Below are positions 7,667 to 17,800 of a stretch of DNA of 44,780 nt, in pieces. A program made the position numbers and the translations under genes. The DNA is from Gammaproteobacteria bacterium (GTDB lineage Bacteria; Pseudomonadota; Gammaproteobacteria; Acidiferrobacterales; SZUA-150). The notes below the pieces were generated by a model. That model saw only the letters and a program-made list of their open reading frames with translations, did no database searches and was not told the DNA's origin. The first letter of the stretch is position 1, and each line of letters starts with the position of its first letter. The stretch is taken from assembly GCA_029880755.1 (NCBI GenBank), contig JAOUNW010000003.1, positions 1-44,780 of the forward strand, written 5' to 3'.

Positions 7667-8299
7667 TCAGTCAGCAACAAACTGCTTCAGAGGTTCATAC
7701 ACCTGAGACACGAGCCATAAATCATCCCAGGTATCAATATCTTTCAACATTGGTAACAACTCAAACGTTATGCTCGCCTGACTGGCTTTATCCATCGTGG
7801 ATTTCAAAACCGAGGCTGTGCCCCACGCGATGTCCTTGAACAAAGACTGCTCCATGACGGCAAGACCAATGAGATAGTAGCCGCCGTCATCGGTGGGGCC
7901 GATAACGCTTTCGTCGTCTGCCAGGAAGTCATACGCTTTCTCTATTACCTCCCCGGGACAGTGGGGTATATCGATACCCATAATGGCAGCGGCGCCCTTT
8001 CGATTAATGTGGTACTCCATGGCACTGGCCATTTTCTGGCCCAGGTCACCTGAACCCTGGTCCTTTAGTACAATGTGTAACTCCTGCGCCAGAGACTGAA
8101 ACACGGGATGATTGCTATCCGGCGAACCATAAAGAAAAACATCGCCGGGCCAGTTTTCCACGGCATTTTGGCAACTCGTTCGTATCAAAAATTCGGAAAT
8201 CTCCGCCGCCTTTTCCGGACCGCACACGGACTGCAAACGCGTCTTACTCTGTCCCGGAATGGGGTGCCGGGCAAATAGCAGCAGATCTGGATTTTTCAC
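7667..8299 (-). CDS. TIGR04282-type arsenosugar-associated glycosyltransferase (DUF2064)
   Basis: A 210-residue nucleotidyl/glycosyl-transferase-like protein. The start LLLFARHPIPGQSKTRL is the typical N-terminus of the DUF2064 (TIGR04282) family, followed by ALMG-like IMGIDIPHCPGEVIEKA and IGPTDDGGYYLIGL, which hold the metal- and sugar-binding acidic residues. These are linked to radical SAM ArsS in many genomes and are thought to act in arsenosugar or arsenolipid assembly. Here it ends only 10 bases from the convergent arsS and begins one base after the neighbouring glycosyltransferase gene, so it is the last gene of a minus-strand operon. Confidence 0.88.
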   Translation of the reverse strand: MKNPDLLLFARHPIPGQSKTRLQSVCGPEKAAEISEFLIRTSCQNAVENWPGDVFLYGSPDSNHPVFQSLAQELHIVLKDQGSGDLGQKMASAMEYHINRKGAAAIMGIDIPHCPGEVIEKAYDFLADDESVIGPTDDGGYYLIGLAVMEQSLFKDIAWGTASVLKSTMDKASQASITFELLPMLKDIDTWDDLWLVSQVYEPLKQFVAD

Positions 8300-8300
8300 A

Positions 8301-9044
8301 TTAACGGACCGCGTTATAAAATATGATTAACTTCCCCGGGGAAACACCGGCCCAAAACAGCAGCCGTAATACCCACATAGTCAGTATAGTCACTAAAATG
8401 CCGTTTTGTTGCCAGCGGCGGGCTGATGTGATGGCTTTTTGGGAAATCATGGCCGGTTGGCCAATCTCCTTGAGTCGTTTTGACAGGACGATGTCTTCCA
8501 TCAGTGGTATGTCGGGATAACCTCCCACTACCTCGAAGGCATCACGGCGAACAAATAGCGCCTGATCACCTGTAACAATCCCTGTGATTCGGGAGCGTAG
8601 ATTCATGGCTGCTTCAATGAGCCGATACCAGACTCCCGGATGATCCAGCCGGACATCAAACCGACCCCAGACATCACCCCTGCGCAGACATCGCTGCACC
8701 GTTAAAATTGCGTCTTCAGGTAACCGGGTATCCGCATGCAGGAATAACAACGCATCGCTGGCAGCCATTCGAGCCCCGGCATTCATTTGACAGGCCCGGC
8801 CTGTTGCGCACTGGAGCAGCCGAACATGGCTGCCCTTCGCGATCGCCACCCTGACTAACTCACACGTGGCATCCCGACTACCGCCGTCCACCACAATCAG
8901 CTCCTTGTACTGACTAGAGCTTAAATGCGCCAGCAATGCCTCGATGGTTTTTTCTTCATTCAAAACAGGAACAATAACGGCGACACTGGGTTCCCTGATA
9001 CGCATTGCCCTCGACATCAAGCGATCAGGATTTACCGCTGTCAC
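8301..9044 (-). CDS. TIGR04283-type family 2 glycosyltransferase (arsenosugar cluster)
   Basis: A GT2 fold of 238-247 residues: AVIVPVLNEEKTIEALLAHL at the start, the LIVVDGGSRDATC nucleotide-binding segment, then FLHADTRLPEDA (the DxD-like acidic site) and the GGYPDIPLMEDIVLSKRLK acceptor region with the conserved ED. A hydrophobic C-terminal helix ends the protein. This is the TIGR04283 subtype that pairs with TIGR04282 proteins next to arsS. Two starts are possible: GTG at 9044, overlapping the upstream small gene by 20 bases, or ATG at 9017, which does not overlap; neither has a clear ribosome site. Confidence 0.88.
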   Translation of the reverse strand: MTAVNPDRLMSRAMRIREPSVAVIVPVLNEEKTIEALLAHLSSSQYKELIVVDGGSRDATCELVRVAIAKGSHVRLLQCATGRACQMNAGARMAASDALLFLHADTRLPEDAILTVQRCLRRGDVWGRFDVRLDHPGVWYRLIEAAMNLRSRITGIVTGDQALFVRRDAFEVVGGYPDIPLMEDIVLSKRLKEIGQPAMISQKAITSARRWQQNGILVTILTMWVLRLLFWAGVSPGKLIIFYNAVR

Positions 9045-9279
9045 CCGGACTGTTACCCAACATACTTTGTCGAGCCAGTTTCACTATGAGAATCAGGCAG
9101 GCCGAGCCGTGCAGGAAAAGATCGAATATATCGATTGGACGGGAAAGAGAACCGTGCACCAACATTTTTATTTTTTCCCACACATGCGGTTCCGGTGACA
9201 ACGGCGCCAATGACAGAAATGCTGTTACTATAACGGTGGGCAGAAAAGGCAACTTGTCAATCCATCTTATTACTTTCAT
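9025..9279 (-). CDS. Small conserved membrane protein of the arsenosugar gene set
   Basis: The 84-residue product has an N-terminal membrane helix (about residues 9-27), a soluble middle with SPEPHVWEKIKMLVHGSLSR and a PIDIFDLFLHG segment, and a second hydrophobic helix with CLILIVKLAR. I recall short proteins of this PEPH...PIDIFDLLxHG pattern, often labelled RND transporter without justification, beside TIGR04282/04283 genes. It overlaps gloA by four bases and reaches to the next glycosyltransferase, so all four are probably one operon. Function is unknown; a two-helix adaptor for membrane-bound arsenolipid steps is a guess from context. Confidence 0.7.
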   Translation of the reverse strand: MKVIRWIDKLPFLPTVIVTAFLSLAPLSPEPHVWEKIKMLVHGSLSRPIDIFDLFLHGSACLILIVKLARQSMLGNSPGDSGKS

Positions 9280-9677
9280 TTCCCGCTATCTCTGCTGGAT
9301 GCCTGAATCAGTTCAATCTTGTAACCGTCTGGATCTTCAACGAAGGCTATCACTGTCGTACCGTGCTTCATCGGGCCAGCCTCCCTGACCACATTACCAC
9401 CTCGTTCGCGTATCCGATCACAAGCTGCGTAAGCATCCTCGACTTCAATGGCAATATGACCAAAACCCTTACCGATATCATACTTGTCCGTATCCCAGTT
9501 GTAGGTGAGCTCAATCACCGCCTCGCGGGATTCTGGGCCATAACCGACGAATGCCAACGTGAATTGGCCATCCGGATATTCCTTACGGCGCAATAACTGC
9601 ATCCCAAGGACTTCGGAATAAAACGCAATGGATTTGTCCAGGTTTCCTACCCGTAACATGGTATGTAGTATTCGCAC
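9276..9677 (-). CDS. gloA: Lactoylglutathione lyase (glyoxalase I)
   Basis: Converts the hemithioacetal of methylglyoxal and glutathione to S-lactoylglutathione. The 133 residues have the usual length, beginning MRILHTMLRVGNLDKSI with the metal ligand His5. Further landmarks are EAVIELTYNWD (Glu ligand), GFGHIAIEVEDAY (second His) and VAFVEDPDG-like FVEDPDGYKIELIQ with the last Glu ligand, as in Ni-dependent E. coli GloA. It is the first gene of the minus-strand set with the small membrane protein (four-base overlap) and glycosyltransferases, so a detoxification link is plausible but unproven. Confidence 0.95.
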   Translation of the reverse strand: MRILHTMLRVGNLDKSIAFYSEVLGMQLLRRKEYPDGQFTLAFVGYGPESREAVIELTYNWDTDKYDIGKGFGHIAIEVEDAYAACDRIRERGGNVVREAGPMKHGTTVIAFVEDPDGYKIELIQASSRDSGK

Positions 9678-9789
9678 TGTCTCGCCTCTTTTCTGATCAA
9701 GATACAGTGCTGATTATTGCAAATATCTCCGTCTCTTAATACTGCTTGTCATTTTGGGAGAGGCGGCAATACAGTGGCCGAAGCGCCAC

Positions 9790-12700
9790 TCAATTCATAT
9801 GTTTCCTGTGCGTATATTCCGTTGTGGCAAGGAACTCCTCTAAGGGCGCCGGCCTGGATATGAGATATCCTTGCGCATAATCCACTCCCATTTCAGTGAG
9901 CATGTTCAGGGTAGCGGCATCTTCAACAAATTCCGCAATGGTCTTTAATCCCATCAAGTGACCTATGTCAGTGACAGACTTAACCATCGCCCGCGAAACC
10001 GGGTCTTTAGTGATATCTCTGACAAATACGCCATCAATCTTTAACACGTCGACTGGAAGATTCTTCAAATAGGCGAAGGAGCTCAGGCCACTTCCAAAAT
10101 CGTCCAGTGCTATCTGGCATCCCAGGCTGCGCAACTGTCGAATATAACGGTCAGCAGCACTAATATTAGTGATAATTGCGGTTTCCGTTACTTCAAAGCC
10201 AATACGGGCAGGATCGACACCACTGGTCCCGATCGCAGACAGGACAAACTCCATGGTCTGCATGTCTCCCAGAGTCTGGCCCGATAAGTTTATAGCGCAG
10301 TGATATTCACTCAACTCTCCGTTTGCCAATGCCAAGAGTGTATTCCGCACCACCCATAAATCGATCGAAGACATCATATTGTAACGCTCGGCTGATGCGA
10401 TAAATACTGATGGCAGAATCAACTCCCCGTTATCGTCTGTCATGCGAATAAGAATTTCGCATTTTTTCTCATAGGGTCCGTCTAGCGCAATGATAGGCTG
10501 GTAATGCAAAACAAATTTATTTCCTTCAAGCGCTTGCTGGATCTTGTGAGTCCAGTTCATTTCACTGGCCCGCTTGGCTAGTGCTGCATTATCAGGGGTA
10601 TGTATACAAATCTGATTCCGTCCATGATCTTTGGCCAGATAACAGGCGGAATCCGCTGCGCTCAATAGCTGGGCTGCGGTGCCGCTATCTCTGGTAATAG
10701 GAACCAAGCCAAAACTGGCACCAATAGAAAAGACTTTATCTTCCCAGGTAAAACGAAAATCTGAAACAATGCCACGGATCACTTTTACCAGTTCTTCCGC
10801 TTTGGCCAAATCGCAACCGAACATCAATAGGCCGAACTCATCACCACCAAGACGCCCGAAAATATCACTGCCTCTAAGCTTGTCTTTAATAACAAGCGCG
10901 AGTTGCTTGAGTAACTCGTCACCGGCTATATGGCCACAGGTATCATTGACCACTTTGAATTGGTCAAGATCCATATAACAGAAAGCATGTTGTTTATCGT
11001 CATAATAGGCTGAACTGATTGCCTGATCCAACAGCTTGTCAAATTCATGGCGATTGATTAATCCCGTTAATGCATCGTGACCCGCACGATAAGCAATTTC
11101 CTTTGTCAGATCATGCATACTGGTGATATCCCAGAAGTAAACCCGAATAACATTTATCTCCGGGATAAAAGAAATATTCTGCTCGTAAACATACCCGTCA
11201 ATAACGATATCGCAAATCAGCGGTGTTTCAAGTTTCTTTAATTCCTCGACCTGACTTTCCAGACCTTTTAGTACCGGGTGGCTAAACCCCTGCTCTCTCA
11301 GGTCTGGAAACAACTGCATCGCCATAGGATTAACAAAAGTCACCTGGCCGGCGGGTGTAATTTCCACAACCGGTACAGGACTCAACTCCGGGAAAGACGC
11401 CAGTCGCTGCAATTCACGCTCCGCCTCCTTGCGCGCAGTAATATCCCGGACAATCGCGGTAATCAGGAAATCATCTTCGCTTTGCAGCGGGCTAAGACTG
11501 ATTTCCACATGAAACTGTTCACCGTTGCGCCGTTGAGCAACCAGCTCACGGCCCACACCCATGGCATTGGATCCCGGATTCACAGCAAACCCTTTTCGAA
11601 GCGAAGCATGTCTATCGTAAAGTTCGGGCGGGATAAGAATTTCCACTTCCTCCCCAATAAGCTCCTCTCGCTTAAATCCGAACACGCGCTCGCACTGGGC
11701 GTTCACCAGTACTATCTTTCCGTGACGGTCACAAATAATCATGGCATCTGGCGCCGATTCCAGCAGGCCGCTGAATTTTTCCTGTGCACGTTGCAGCTCG
11801 CGCTCGCGCTCGCGTACCTGGGAAAGATTGCGCTTACGTTGCAGAACCCCCGTAGGCTTTCCCATATAGTCTCGAACGATCCTGATTGTCGTTTCCATAG
11901 GAAAGCCCATTTCATTGGCAGGATCATCCGCTTCCATTACCACGATTTCGTCTTTCAATTCCTCGCAGGCCTTTCTGACATGGCAATGTCCTGATGTGCC
12001 GCCGGGATGGAAATATTTGTGGACATGCTTGCCAACAACTTCTTTTGGCGTTTTGTTAATCATTCTGTAAAACGCCTTATTGGCACGAATAAGTTTGCCT
12101 TCCAGATCTTCAAGAAAAATAACATCGTCCAGCGAGTCCATGGCATAAATCCATTCGGCCTGGGTTTCCTCAAGATGTCGCTCAATGGATCGGGCGCGCC
12201 CTCGCAGTTGAACGACATAGGCCGCAATATAGGGAATCATCAGGGCTACGATTACCAGCACCCACCAATAACGCTTCATCAGCGAGACCAGGCTTTTCAA
12301 CTGGTAATCCTTGTAGGGACCCACTGACAAAGTCTTCATTAAAAAATGTATTGCCTGATAGTCCAGCGGGACTGTCCACCCGTGACTTCTGGCCGCTACC
12401 GCTGCCGGGCTGTTTTTGGGCATGCTCAACAATGCGACGCCAACCTTCCCGGCTAACGCCGATTCGACTCCCTTGCGCTGGGCAAATGGCCATTCGGGAT
12501 AGAGATCCGTGCTGTAGAGAAAGGGGAAATCCGGATGGTTCCGGGCGCTTTCGAAAGGCATAACATGATCGTGAGGAATTACGAACAGATTCTTGAGTTG
12601 TATTTTGCCTTCGGCTGCCATGCGCTCCAGGGTACCGGTACGCACTGTGCCTGCGTCGACTTCCCCTCTCAATACTGCTTCCACAACCTTGTCCTGAGGG

Positions 12701-13239
12701 AAGCCGCTAAACTCCAGCCGGGAAAAGTCAGAAAATGGATCGATATCTTTTTGTACAAACTCCATCCATGCCATTTGGAACCCGCCAAACGCGGATTCCT
12801 TGACTGCCATAAAAGACTTGCCTTTTAAGTCACTCAGTCTCTTGATATCCATGCGATCGGCACGTGTAAAAATAACGGCGCCAAATCGGGTTGTGGGCTG
12901 ACCCTGCTCCAAAGTGACCAATGTTGCCATGCGGGTAATACCGTACTTTGCCTCCAGGGTGACATAATCACCGCTATTGGTAATAATAAAATCAACCTCG
13001 GACGCAGCCACAGCGGCTTCCATTTCCGGCAATGAAAGCGGACGAATACGAAATTGGTAATCGGGTAAGCGCTTGTTCAGATAATCCGCGGTAGGGGTCC
13101 AGGTATTATAGGCGTCATCAGCCCCCCATGGCGCGAGCACGCCAATCACAACCGGCGATTTCGCTGGCAGGGTTCCCGAAATAAACACCATTACGGCAAA
13201 AAATAAAAAACGACACAGAGTCGCTGTACTAACAGCCAT
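9790..13239 (-). CDS. PhnD-type sensor with PAS, GGDEF and EAL domains
   Basis: A 1149-residue membrane signalling protein. Residues 1-25 form a signal peptide; 30-300 resemble a periplasmic phosphate/phosphonate-binding (PhnD-like) domain with FIITNSGDYVTLE and KGKSFMAVKESAFGGFQMAW. A single helix lies at about 325-345. PAS domains follow at 363-470 and 485-605, with a weaker one at 612-705. The GGDEF motif is at 798-802 with an upstream RGSD inhibitory site; catalytic FGRLGGDEFGLL looks intact. The EAL domain (900-1140) has EIL at 928, NLSGQ, VTETAI, and DDFGSGLSSF at 1046, so phosphodiesterase activity is likely. It should sense a periplasmic anion and set c-di-GMP levels. The stop lies within an AGTGGC/GCCACT hairpin. 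Confidence 0.93.
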   Translation of the reverse strand: MAVSTATLCRFLFFAVMVFISGTLPAKSPVVIGVLAPWGADDAYNTWTPTADYLNKRLPDYQFRIRPLSLPEMEAAVAASEVDFIITNSGDYVTLEAKYGITRMATLVTLEQGQPTTRFGAVIFTRADRMDIKRLSDLKGKSFMAVKESAFGGFQMAWMEFVQKDIDPFSDFSRLEFSGFPQDKVVEAVLRGEVDAGTVRTGTLERMAAEGKIQLKNLFVIPHDHVMPFESARNHPDFPFLYSTDLYPEWPFAQRKGVESALAGKVGVALLSMPKNSPAAVAARSHGWTVPLDYQAIHFLMKTLSVGPYKDYQLKSLVSLMKRYWWVLVIVALMIPYIAAYVVQLRGRARSIERHLEETQAEWIYAMDSLDDVIFLEDLEGKLIRANKAFYRMINKTPKEVVGKHVHKYFHPGGTSGHCHVRKACEELKDEIVVMEADDPANEMGFPMETTIRIVRDYMGKPTGVLQRKRNLSQVRERERELQRAQEKFSGLLESAPDAMIICDRHGKIVLVNAQCERVFGFKREELIGEEVEILIPPELYDRHASLRKGFAVNPGSNAMGVGRELVAQRRNGEQFHVEISLSPLQSEDDFLITAIVRDITARKEAERELQRLASFPELSPVPVVEITPAGQVTFVNPMAMQLFPDLREQGFSHPVLKGLESQVEELKKLETPLICDIVIDGYVYEQNISFIPEINVIRVYFWDITSMHDLTKEIAYRAGHDALTGLINRHEFDKLLDQAISSAYYDDKQHAFCYMDLDQFKVVNDTCGHIAGDELLKQLALVIKDKLRGSDIFGRLGGDEFGLLMFGCDLAKAEELVKVIRGIVSDFRFTWEDKVFSIGASFGLVPITRDSGTAAQLLSAADSACYLAKDHGRNQICIHTPDNAALAKRASEMNWTHKIQQALEGNKFVLHYQPIIALDGPYEKKCEILIRMTDDNGELILPSVFIASAERYNMMSSIDLWVVRNTLLALANGELSEYHCAINLSGQTLGDMQTMEFVLSAIGTSGVDPARIGFEVTETAIITNISAADRYIRQLRSLGCQIALDDFGSGLSSFAYLKNLPVDVLKIDGVFVRDITKDPVSRAMVKSVTDIGHLMGLKTIAEFVEDAATLNMLTEMGVDYAQGYLISRPAPLEEFLATTEYTHRKHMN

Positions 13240-13343
13240 TGTGTCTCCTGTTATTATTGGTTTTTAAAATCCAGTTGCGAAACCACCCGCTCTGGCAATC
13301 CTTGCAACACGACATCAATACATATTAGTAATAATCATAGACT

Positions 13344-13373
13344 ACTCCCGAGCAGGCATTGTGGGAGTTTTTT
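13344..13373 (+). terminator. Terminator-like hairpin with no upstream plus-strand gene
   Basis: ACTCCC (13344-13349) and GGGAGT (13363-13368) enclose a 13-base loop, followed by six T. It has the form of a rho-independent terminator for plus-strand transcription, yet both neighbouring genes are on minus. The stretch 13240-13518 otherwise shows no gene; a loose TTGCAA...TAGTAAT at 13303-13332 could be a promoter. Confidence 0.45.
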
Positions 13374-13518
13374 ATGTTTATAATCTGATAGTTAGCATTA
13401 ATCTACATCAGGAAGAGGAGGCAATATGCACCGGAACAGAATATATCCCGATTAGATCTATTGATAACGGCCCCATAGAAACGGGACAAGCAACTGGACA
13501 AAAACAGAGGGGGGTTGT

Positions 13519-14745
13519 CTAGCGTTTCCGCGACCGAAGCTTGCCGGCGATACGCATGCGCAGGGCATTCAATTTAATAAAGCCACCGGCATCCGCCTGA
13601 TTATAAGCGCCAGCATCGTCCTCAAATGTGGCGATTTCCGGGTCAAACAGGCTGTCACTGTCGGACTGGCGACCGACGACCACAACATTGCCCTTGTACA
13701 GCTTCAGTCGCACTTTGCCATTAACGCTTGCCTGTGAGGCATCAATCATTTGCTGCAGCAACTTCCTTTCCGGGCTCCACCAATAGCCGTTATAAATCAG
13801 GCTGGCGTAACGGGGCATTAACTCATCCTTCAGGTGTGCCGCTTCCCGATCCAGAGTCAAAGATTCAATGGCCCGATGCCCTTTTAACATAATTGTTCCA
13901 GCAGGCGTTTCATAACACCCACGGGATTTCATGCCCACGTAACGGTTCTCAACAATGTCAGCACGGCCAATACCATTCGCACCACCCAACATGTTCAGAT
14001 GCTCCATCACACTGGCAGGGCTCATGGGTTGCCCATCAATAGCAACGATATCTCCTTTCTCATAAGTCAGCTCGATATAGGTCGGGCTATCGGGCGCTTC
14101 CTCTGGCGACACAGACCAGCGCCACATGGATTCTTCCGGCTCGGACCAGGGATCTTCCAGCAAATCGCCTTCATAAGAGATATGCAGCAGATTGGCGTCC
14201 ATGGAGTACGGTGATTTTTTTCCACGCTTCATTTCGACCGCGATGCCGTGCTTGTCGGCGTAATCCAGCAGCTTCTGTCTCGAAGTTAGATCCCATTCAC
14301 GCCAGGGAGCGATGACATGGATGTCCGGCTTTAGGGCATAAAACCCCAATTCAAACCGAACCTGATCATTACCTTTGCCCGTTGCCCCATGTGACACAGC
14401 ATCGGCACCGGTTTGATTGGCAATTTCAATCTGACGCTTGGCAATAAGCGGGCGGGCGATGGATGTACCCAGCAGATACTCACCTTCATAAATAGCATTT
14501 GCGCGAAACATGGGAAAAACAAAATCCCGGGCAAACTCCTCACGTAAGTCATCGATAAAAATCTCCTTAACGCCCATGGCCTTTGCCTTGGTGCGCGCAC
14601 TTTCCACTTCCTCGCCCTGGCCAATATCTGCGGTAAATGTCACCACTTCGCAGTCATAGACTTCCTGCAACCACTTCAGGATGACGGAAGTATCCAAACC
14701 ACCTGAATAGGCCAATACCACTTTTTTGACTTTAGCTGACGACAT
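13519..14745 (-). CDS. argG: Argininosuccinate synthase
   Basis: Joins citrulline and aspartate with ATP in the seventh step of arginine synthesis. The N-terminal P-loop is VLAYSGGLDTSVILKWL; later landmarks are HGATGKGNDQVRFELG, the substrate-binding RSRGCYETPAGTI-like GMKSRGCYETPAGT and a C-terminal GFIKLNALRMRI. The start at ATG 14745 (MSSAKVKK) gives 408 residues, the family norm, with GGGAG ten bases upstream; an upstream in-frame start at 14808 would add 21 unneeded residues. It follows the PDH operon in the same direction after 108 bases, separated by a CGGAACCG/CGGTTCCG inverted repeat (14811-14840). Confidence 0.98.
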   Translation of the reverse strand: MSSAKVKKVVLAYSGGLDTSVILKWLQEVYDCEVVTFTADIGQGEEVESARTKAKAMGVKEIFIDDLREEFARDFVFPMFRANAIYEGEYLLGTSIARPLIAKRQIEIANQTGADAVSHGATGKGNDQVRFELGFYALKPDIHVIAPWREWDLTSRQKLLDYADKHGIAVEMKRGKKSPYSMDANLLHISYEGDLLEDPWSEPEESMWRWSVSPEEAPDSPTYIELTYEKGDIVAIDGQPMSPASVMEHLNMLGGANGIGRADIVENRYVGMKSRGCYETPAGTIMLKGHRAIESLTLDREAAHLKDELMPRYASLIYNGYWWSPERKLLQQMIDASQASVNGKVRLKLYKGNVVVVGRQSDSDSLFDPEIATFEDDAGAYNQADAGGFIKLNALRMRIAGKLRSRKR

Positions 14746-14810
14746 GAACGTGCTGCTCCCGGATTTGCCGACCCTGTATAGAATTGCAGACTTGGAATGT
14801 TTCACCACGC

Positions 14811-14840
14811 CGGAACCGCTCGATTTATAGAACGGTTCCG
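14811..14840. repeat. Inverted repeat between the E2-E3 gene and argG
   Basis: CGGAACCG at 14811-14818 pairs perfectly with CGGTTCCG at 14833-14840 across a 14-base AT-rich loop. It is 14 bases past the E2-E3 stop on the minus strand. No U-run follows, so it may be a weak terminator, a processing signal or an operator ahead of argG. Confidence 0.45.
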
Positions 14841-14853
14841 GTGCTTCGTTATA

Positions 14854-17800
14854 CTATTTTTTCTTGCTGCGGCGCAATCGTGACAACAAGCGACGCGACA
14901 TATCCCCAAACATTTCTGTCTGAGTGGGATGAGGATGAATTGCCTGCGCCACCTGCTCCAACGTCATATCACCCGCTACCATCATGACTGCTTCGCCAAT
15001 CAACGTGTCCGCATGGTCTGCCAAAAAGTGGACGCCAATAATGCGATGGCTATCACGATCAGCGACGATCTTGATCATGCCATCGGTTTCATTAGTGATC
15101 ATGGCCTTGGCATCAATACTCATGGGTGTTTTCACTTCAATAGCATCAATGCCTTTGCTTTTCGCCTGATCCACAGACAAGCCAACAAATGCTGCCTGAG
15201 GGCGGGTGAAAATAACACCGCAATCCTTGTCCTGGTTGTAAGCCATGGGCTCACCCAGCAACATACCCGCTGCTACCCGACCCTGTTGCCCGGCAGTATG
15301 TGCCAGCATCAACCCACCGATAACATCGCCAACAGCAAAAATATGCGGCACACTGGTTTGGCAGAATTTATCCGCTACCACCACGCCTTTATCCACGGCA
15401 ACACCCGCCTTGTTTAGCTGCAAAGGCTCTAACACCGGACGCTTTCCCGTTGCCATAATGACATAATCGCACTTGAAGTTAGTGCTCTTGCCGTCGGCGT
15501 TTGCATACACCAGCGTCATATCGCCGGGTTTGCCTTTGATTTCTTTGGCCTTGGCCGAGGTTACCAGCGTCAGATTCTTTTCATTCTGTAATAGTCCGGC
15601 CAGTGTTTTGGCGATCTCCGGTTCAACTTCCGCAAGTGGCCGGTCCTGCGCCTCCAGTACGGTAACCTTGGCACCGAAGTCAGCAAAAATTTGCGCCATC
15701 TCCAGTCCAATAGCACCGGCACCAATAATACCTACACGCGCCGGCGCCTTCTTGAGACTCCATACCGTATCAGAAGTAAGAACGCCTTTGGAATCTGCTC
15801 CCGGAATAGGAGGAACGAAAGGCGGTGCACCGGTTGCTATCACCGCTGCACCAAAGGTAATGGTCTTGGTCTTTTTGCCTGCACCCGGTAACGCGCGTAC
15901 ATGCGGATCATCGCTATTGCCGGAGGCATCCACTTCCACGCTGTGATCGGAAGCGAATCGGGCAAACCCGTGGATGACATCAATCTTGACGCCCTTGTCG
16001 GTCTTCAAGGCCATATCGCCGCGAGTCTCCAGCACGGAGCGGCGGGTCTTTTCCAGCTTACTCCAGGACAGTGTCGGTTGGTTTGTACCCTGGATTCCTA
16101 AATGGCTGTCATGCTGACGGTCGCGTACGCGATCAGCGGCAGCACGCCATGCCTTGGAAGGAATGCAACCTCGCCACAAACACTCTCCTCCCGGAAATGG
16201 CGCATCGTTAATCATGGCCACTTTTTTACCATGACCGGCAAGATCCCGCGCACAATCCTCGCCACCGGGGCCGCCTCCGATCACAACGACATCGTAATCC
16301 CAATCACCTTTTGGAATTGTTACCGTCGGCGCATGAATGCCGGCGGGCACGGACTTGCTTACCGCCACCTGACCGACCGCAGCGCCCAACCACGCCGGAT
16401 TCTCTACCAGTTCCTTAAAGGCATTAAGAAACTTGGCGGCGTCAGCGCCGTTAACAATACGATGGTCCGCCGTCACAGTCACCGGCATACCCTGTGGTCC
16501 GGTTGTCGCAATGGCAAAAATAGCTGAAGTACCAGGTGTCGGAATGGCATCGAAATGGGAAACACCCAACATACCCATGTTGGAAATGGTAAACGTGGGA
16601 TTGGAATATTCCTCTGGTTTTAAACGGCGAATACGCGCCCGGTTAACCAGGTCTTTCCAGTTGGCGCTAAGCTCATCCATGCTTTTGTTAATCACATCAC
16701 GCAGCACTGGCACCACCAACCCCATTCCCTCCGTTTCCACTGCCAAACCAACGTCCACTTGCTCGCGTTCGACAATGCGGTCTTCGTGTTGATATACCGC
16801 GTTAACTTTCGGGAACTGCTGTATTGCCAGCGCCGCCGCCTTGGCCAAGGCAACTGTCAGGGAATAACCCTTGGTCTTGGAAGCACTAATGAGATTCTGC
16901 GGCTGAATATTAATCGTTACCCTGAACAATGGCATGGACAGGGAATACTCCATATTGTGTGCCACTGCCTTTTCCATGGCATCCATCGGTCTACCCATGC
17001 CCGGCACCTGAAAGATACGCTTGGTCGAGGTCTTCTGGATATCGCTGTTTAAAACGTCCGCTGCCACGATGACGCCACCGATACCTGATCCGCTGATGCT
17101 GTTTAAATCAATACCATGGGCCCCCGCAAGTTGTCGGGCATAAGGCGTAGCCTTACCGGAGCGAGGGCGCGGCGCCGGCGTTGCGCCATGAGGCATCGCA
17201 GGAATTTTTGTTTTCGCCTTGGGCATTCCGTACGGTTCTGACTTGGGAATGCTCACAGGCGCAGCAGCGACCGACGGGTTCATGGCTGTTCTCTTGCTAT
17301 CCATGACCTGGCTCTTTTCGGCAACCAGATAAGCAATTGCCTCACCTACCGGCACCACGCTGTCGACATCTGCCAATGGACCGGACAGATAACCTTCCCG
17401 GAACACTTCTGCATCCATCACTGCTTTATCGGTTTCAATGGTCGCCACGACCGTACCACGCTCAATAAAATCACCCAGGTTCTTTTCCCAGGACACCAGC
17501 GTGCCCTCCGTCATGGTGTCGGACAGCTGAGGCATTTTAATAGGTGTAGCGTTATCAGGAATGGTTTCAGCTGACGCTGATCCTTCTGCCGGCTTAGCAG
17601 CCTGCTCGCTGTTTCTTGCAGCCACAGCAGCTTTCGCCGGCGCGCCAGCACTATCACTGACTTGCTCCTTCGTAGCAACCAAGAATCCAATTGCCTCACC
17701 CACCGGCACCACGCTGTCTACACCGGCCAACGGGCCAGACAGATAACCCTCGCGGAACACTTCGACATCCATAATGGCTTTGTCGGTCTCAATCGTTGCC

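Noticed and set aside
11278..11994. 238-codon plus-strand frame inside the PhnD-PAS-GGDEF-EAL gene
   Set aside because: Opposite strand of a well-defined multidomain gene; no ribosome site or family match.
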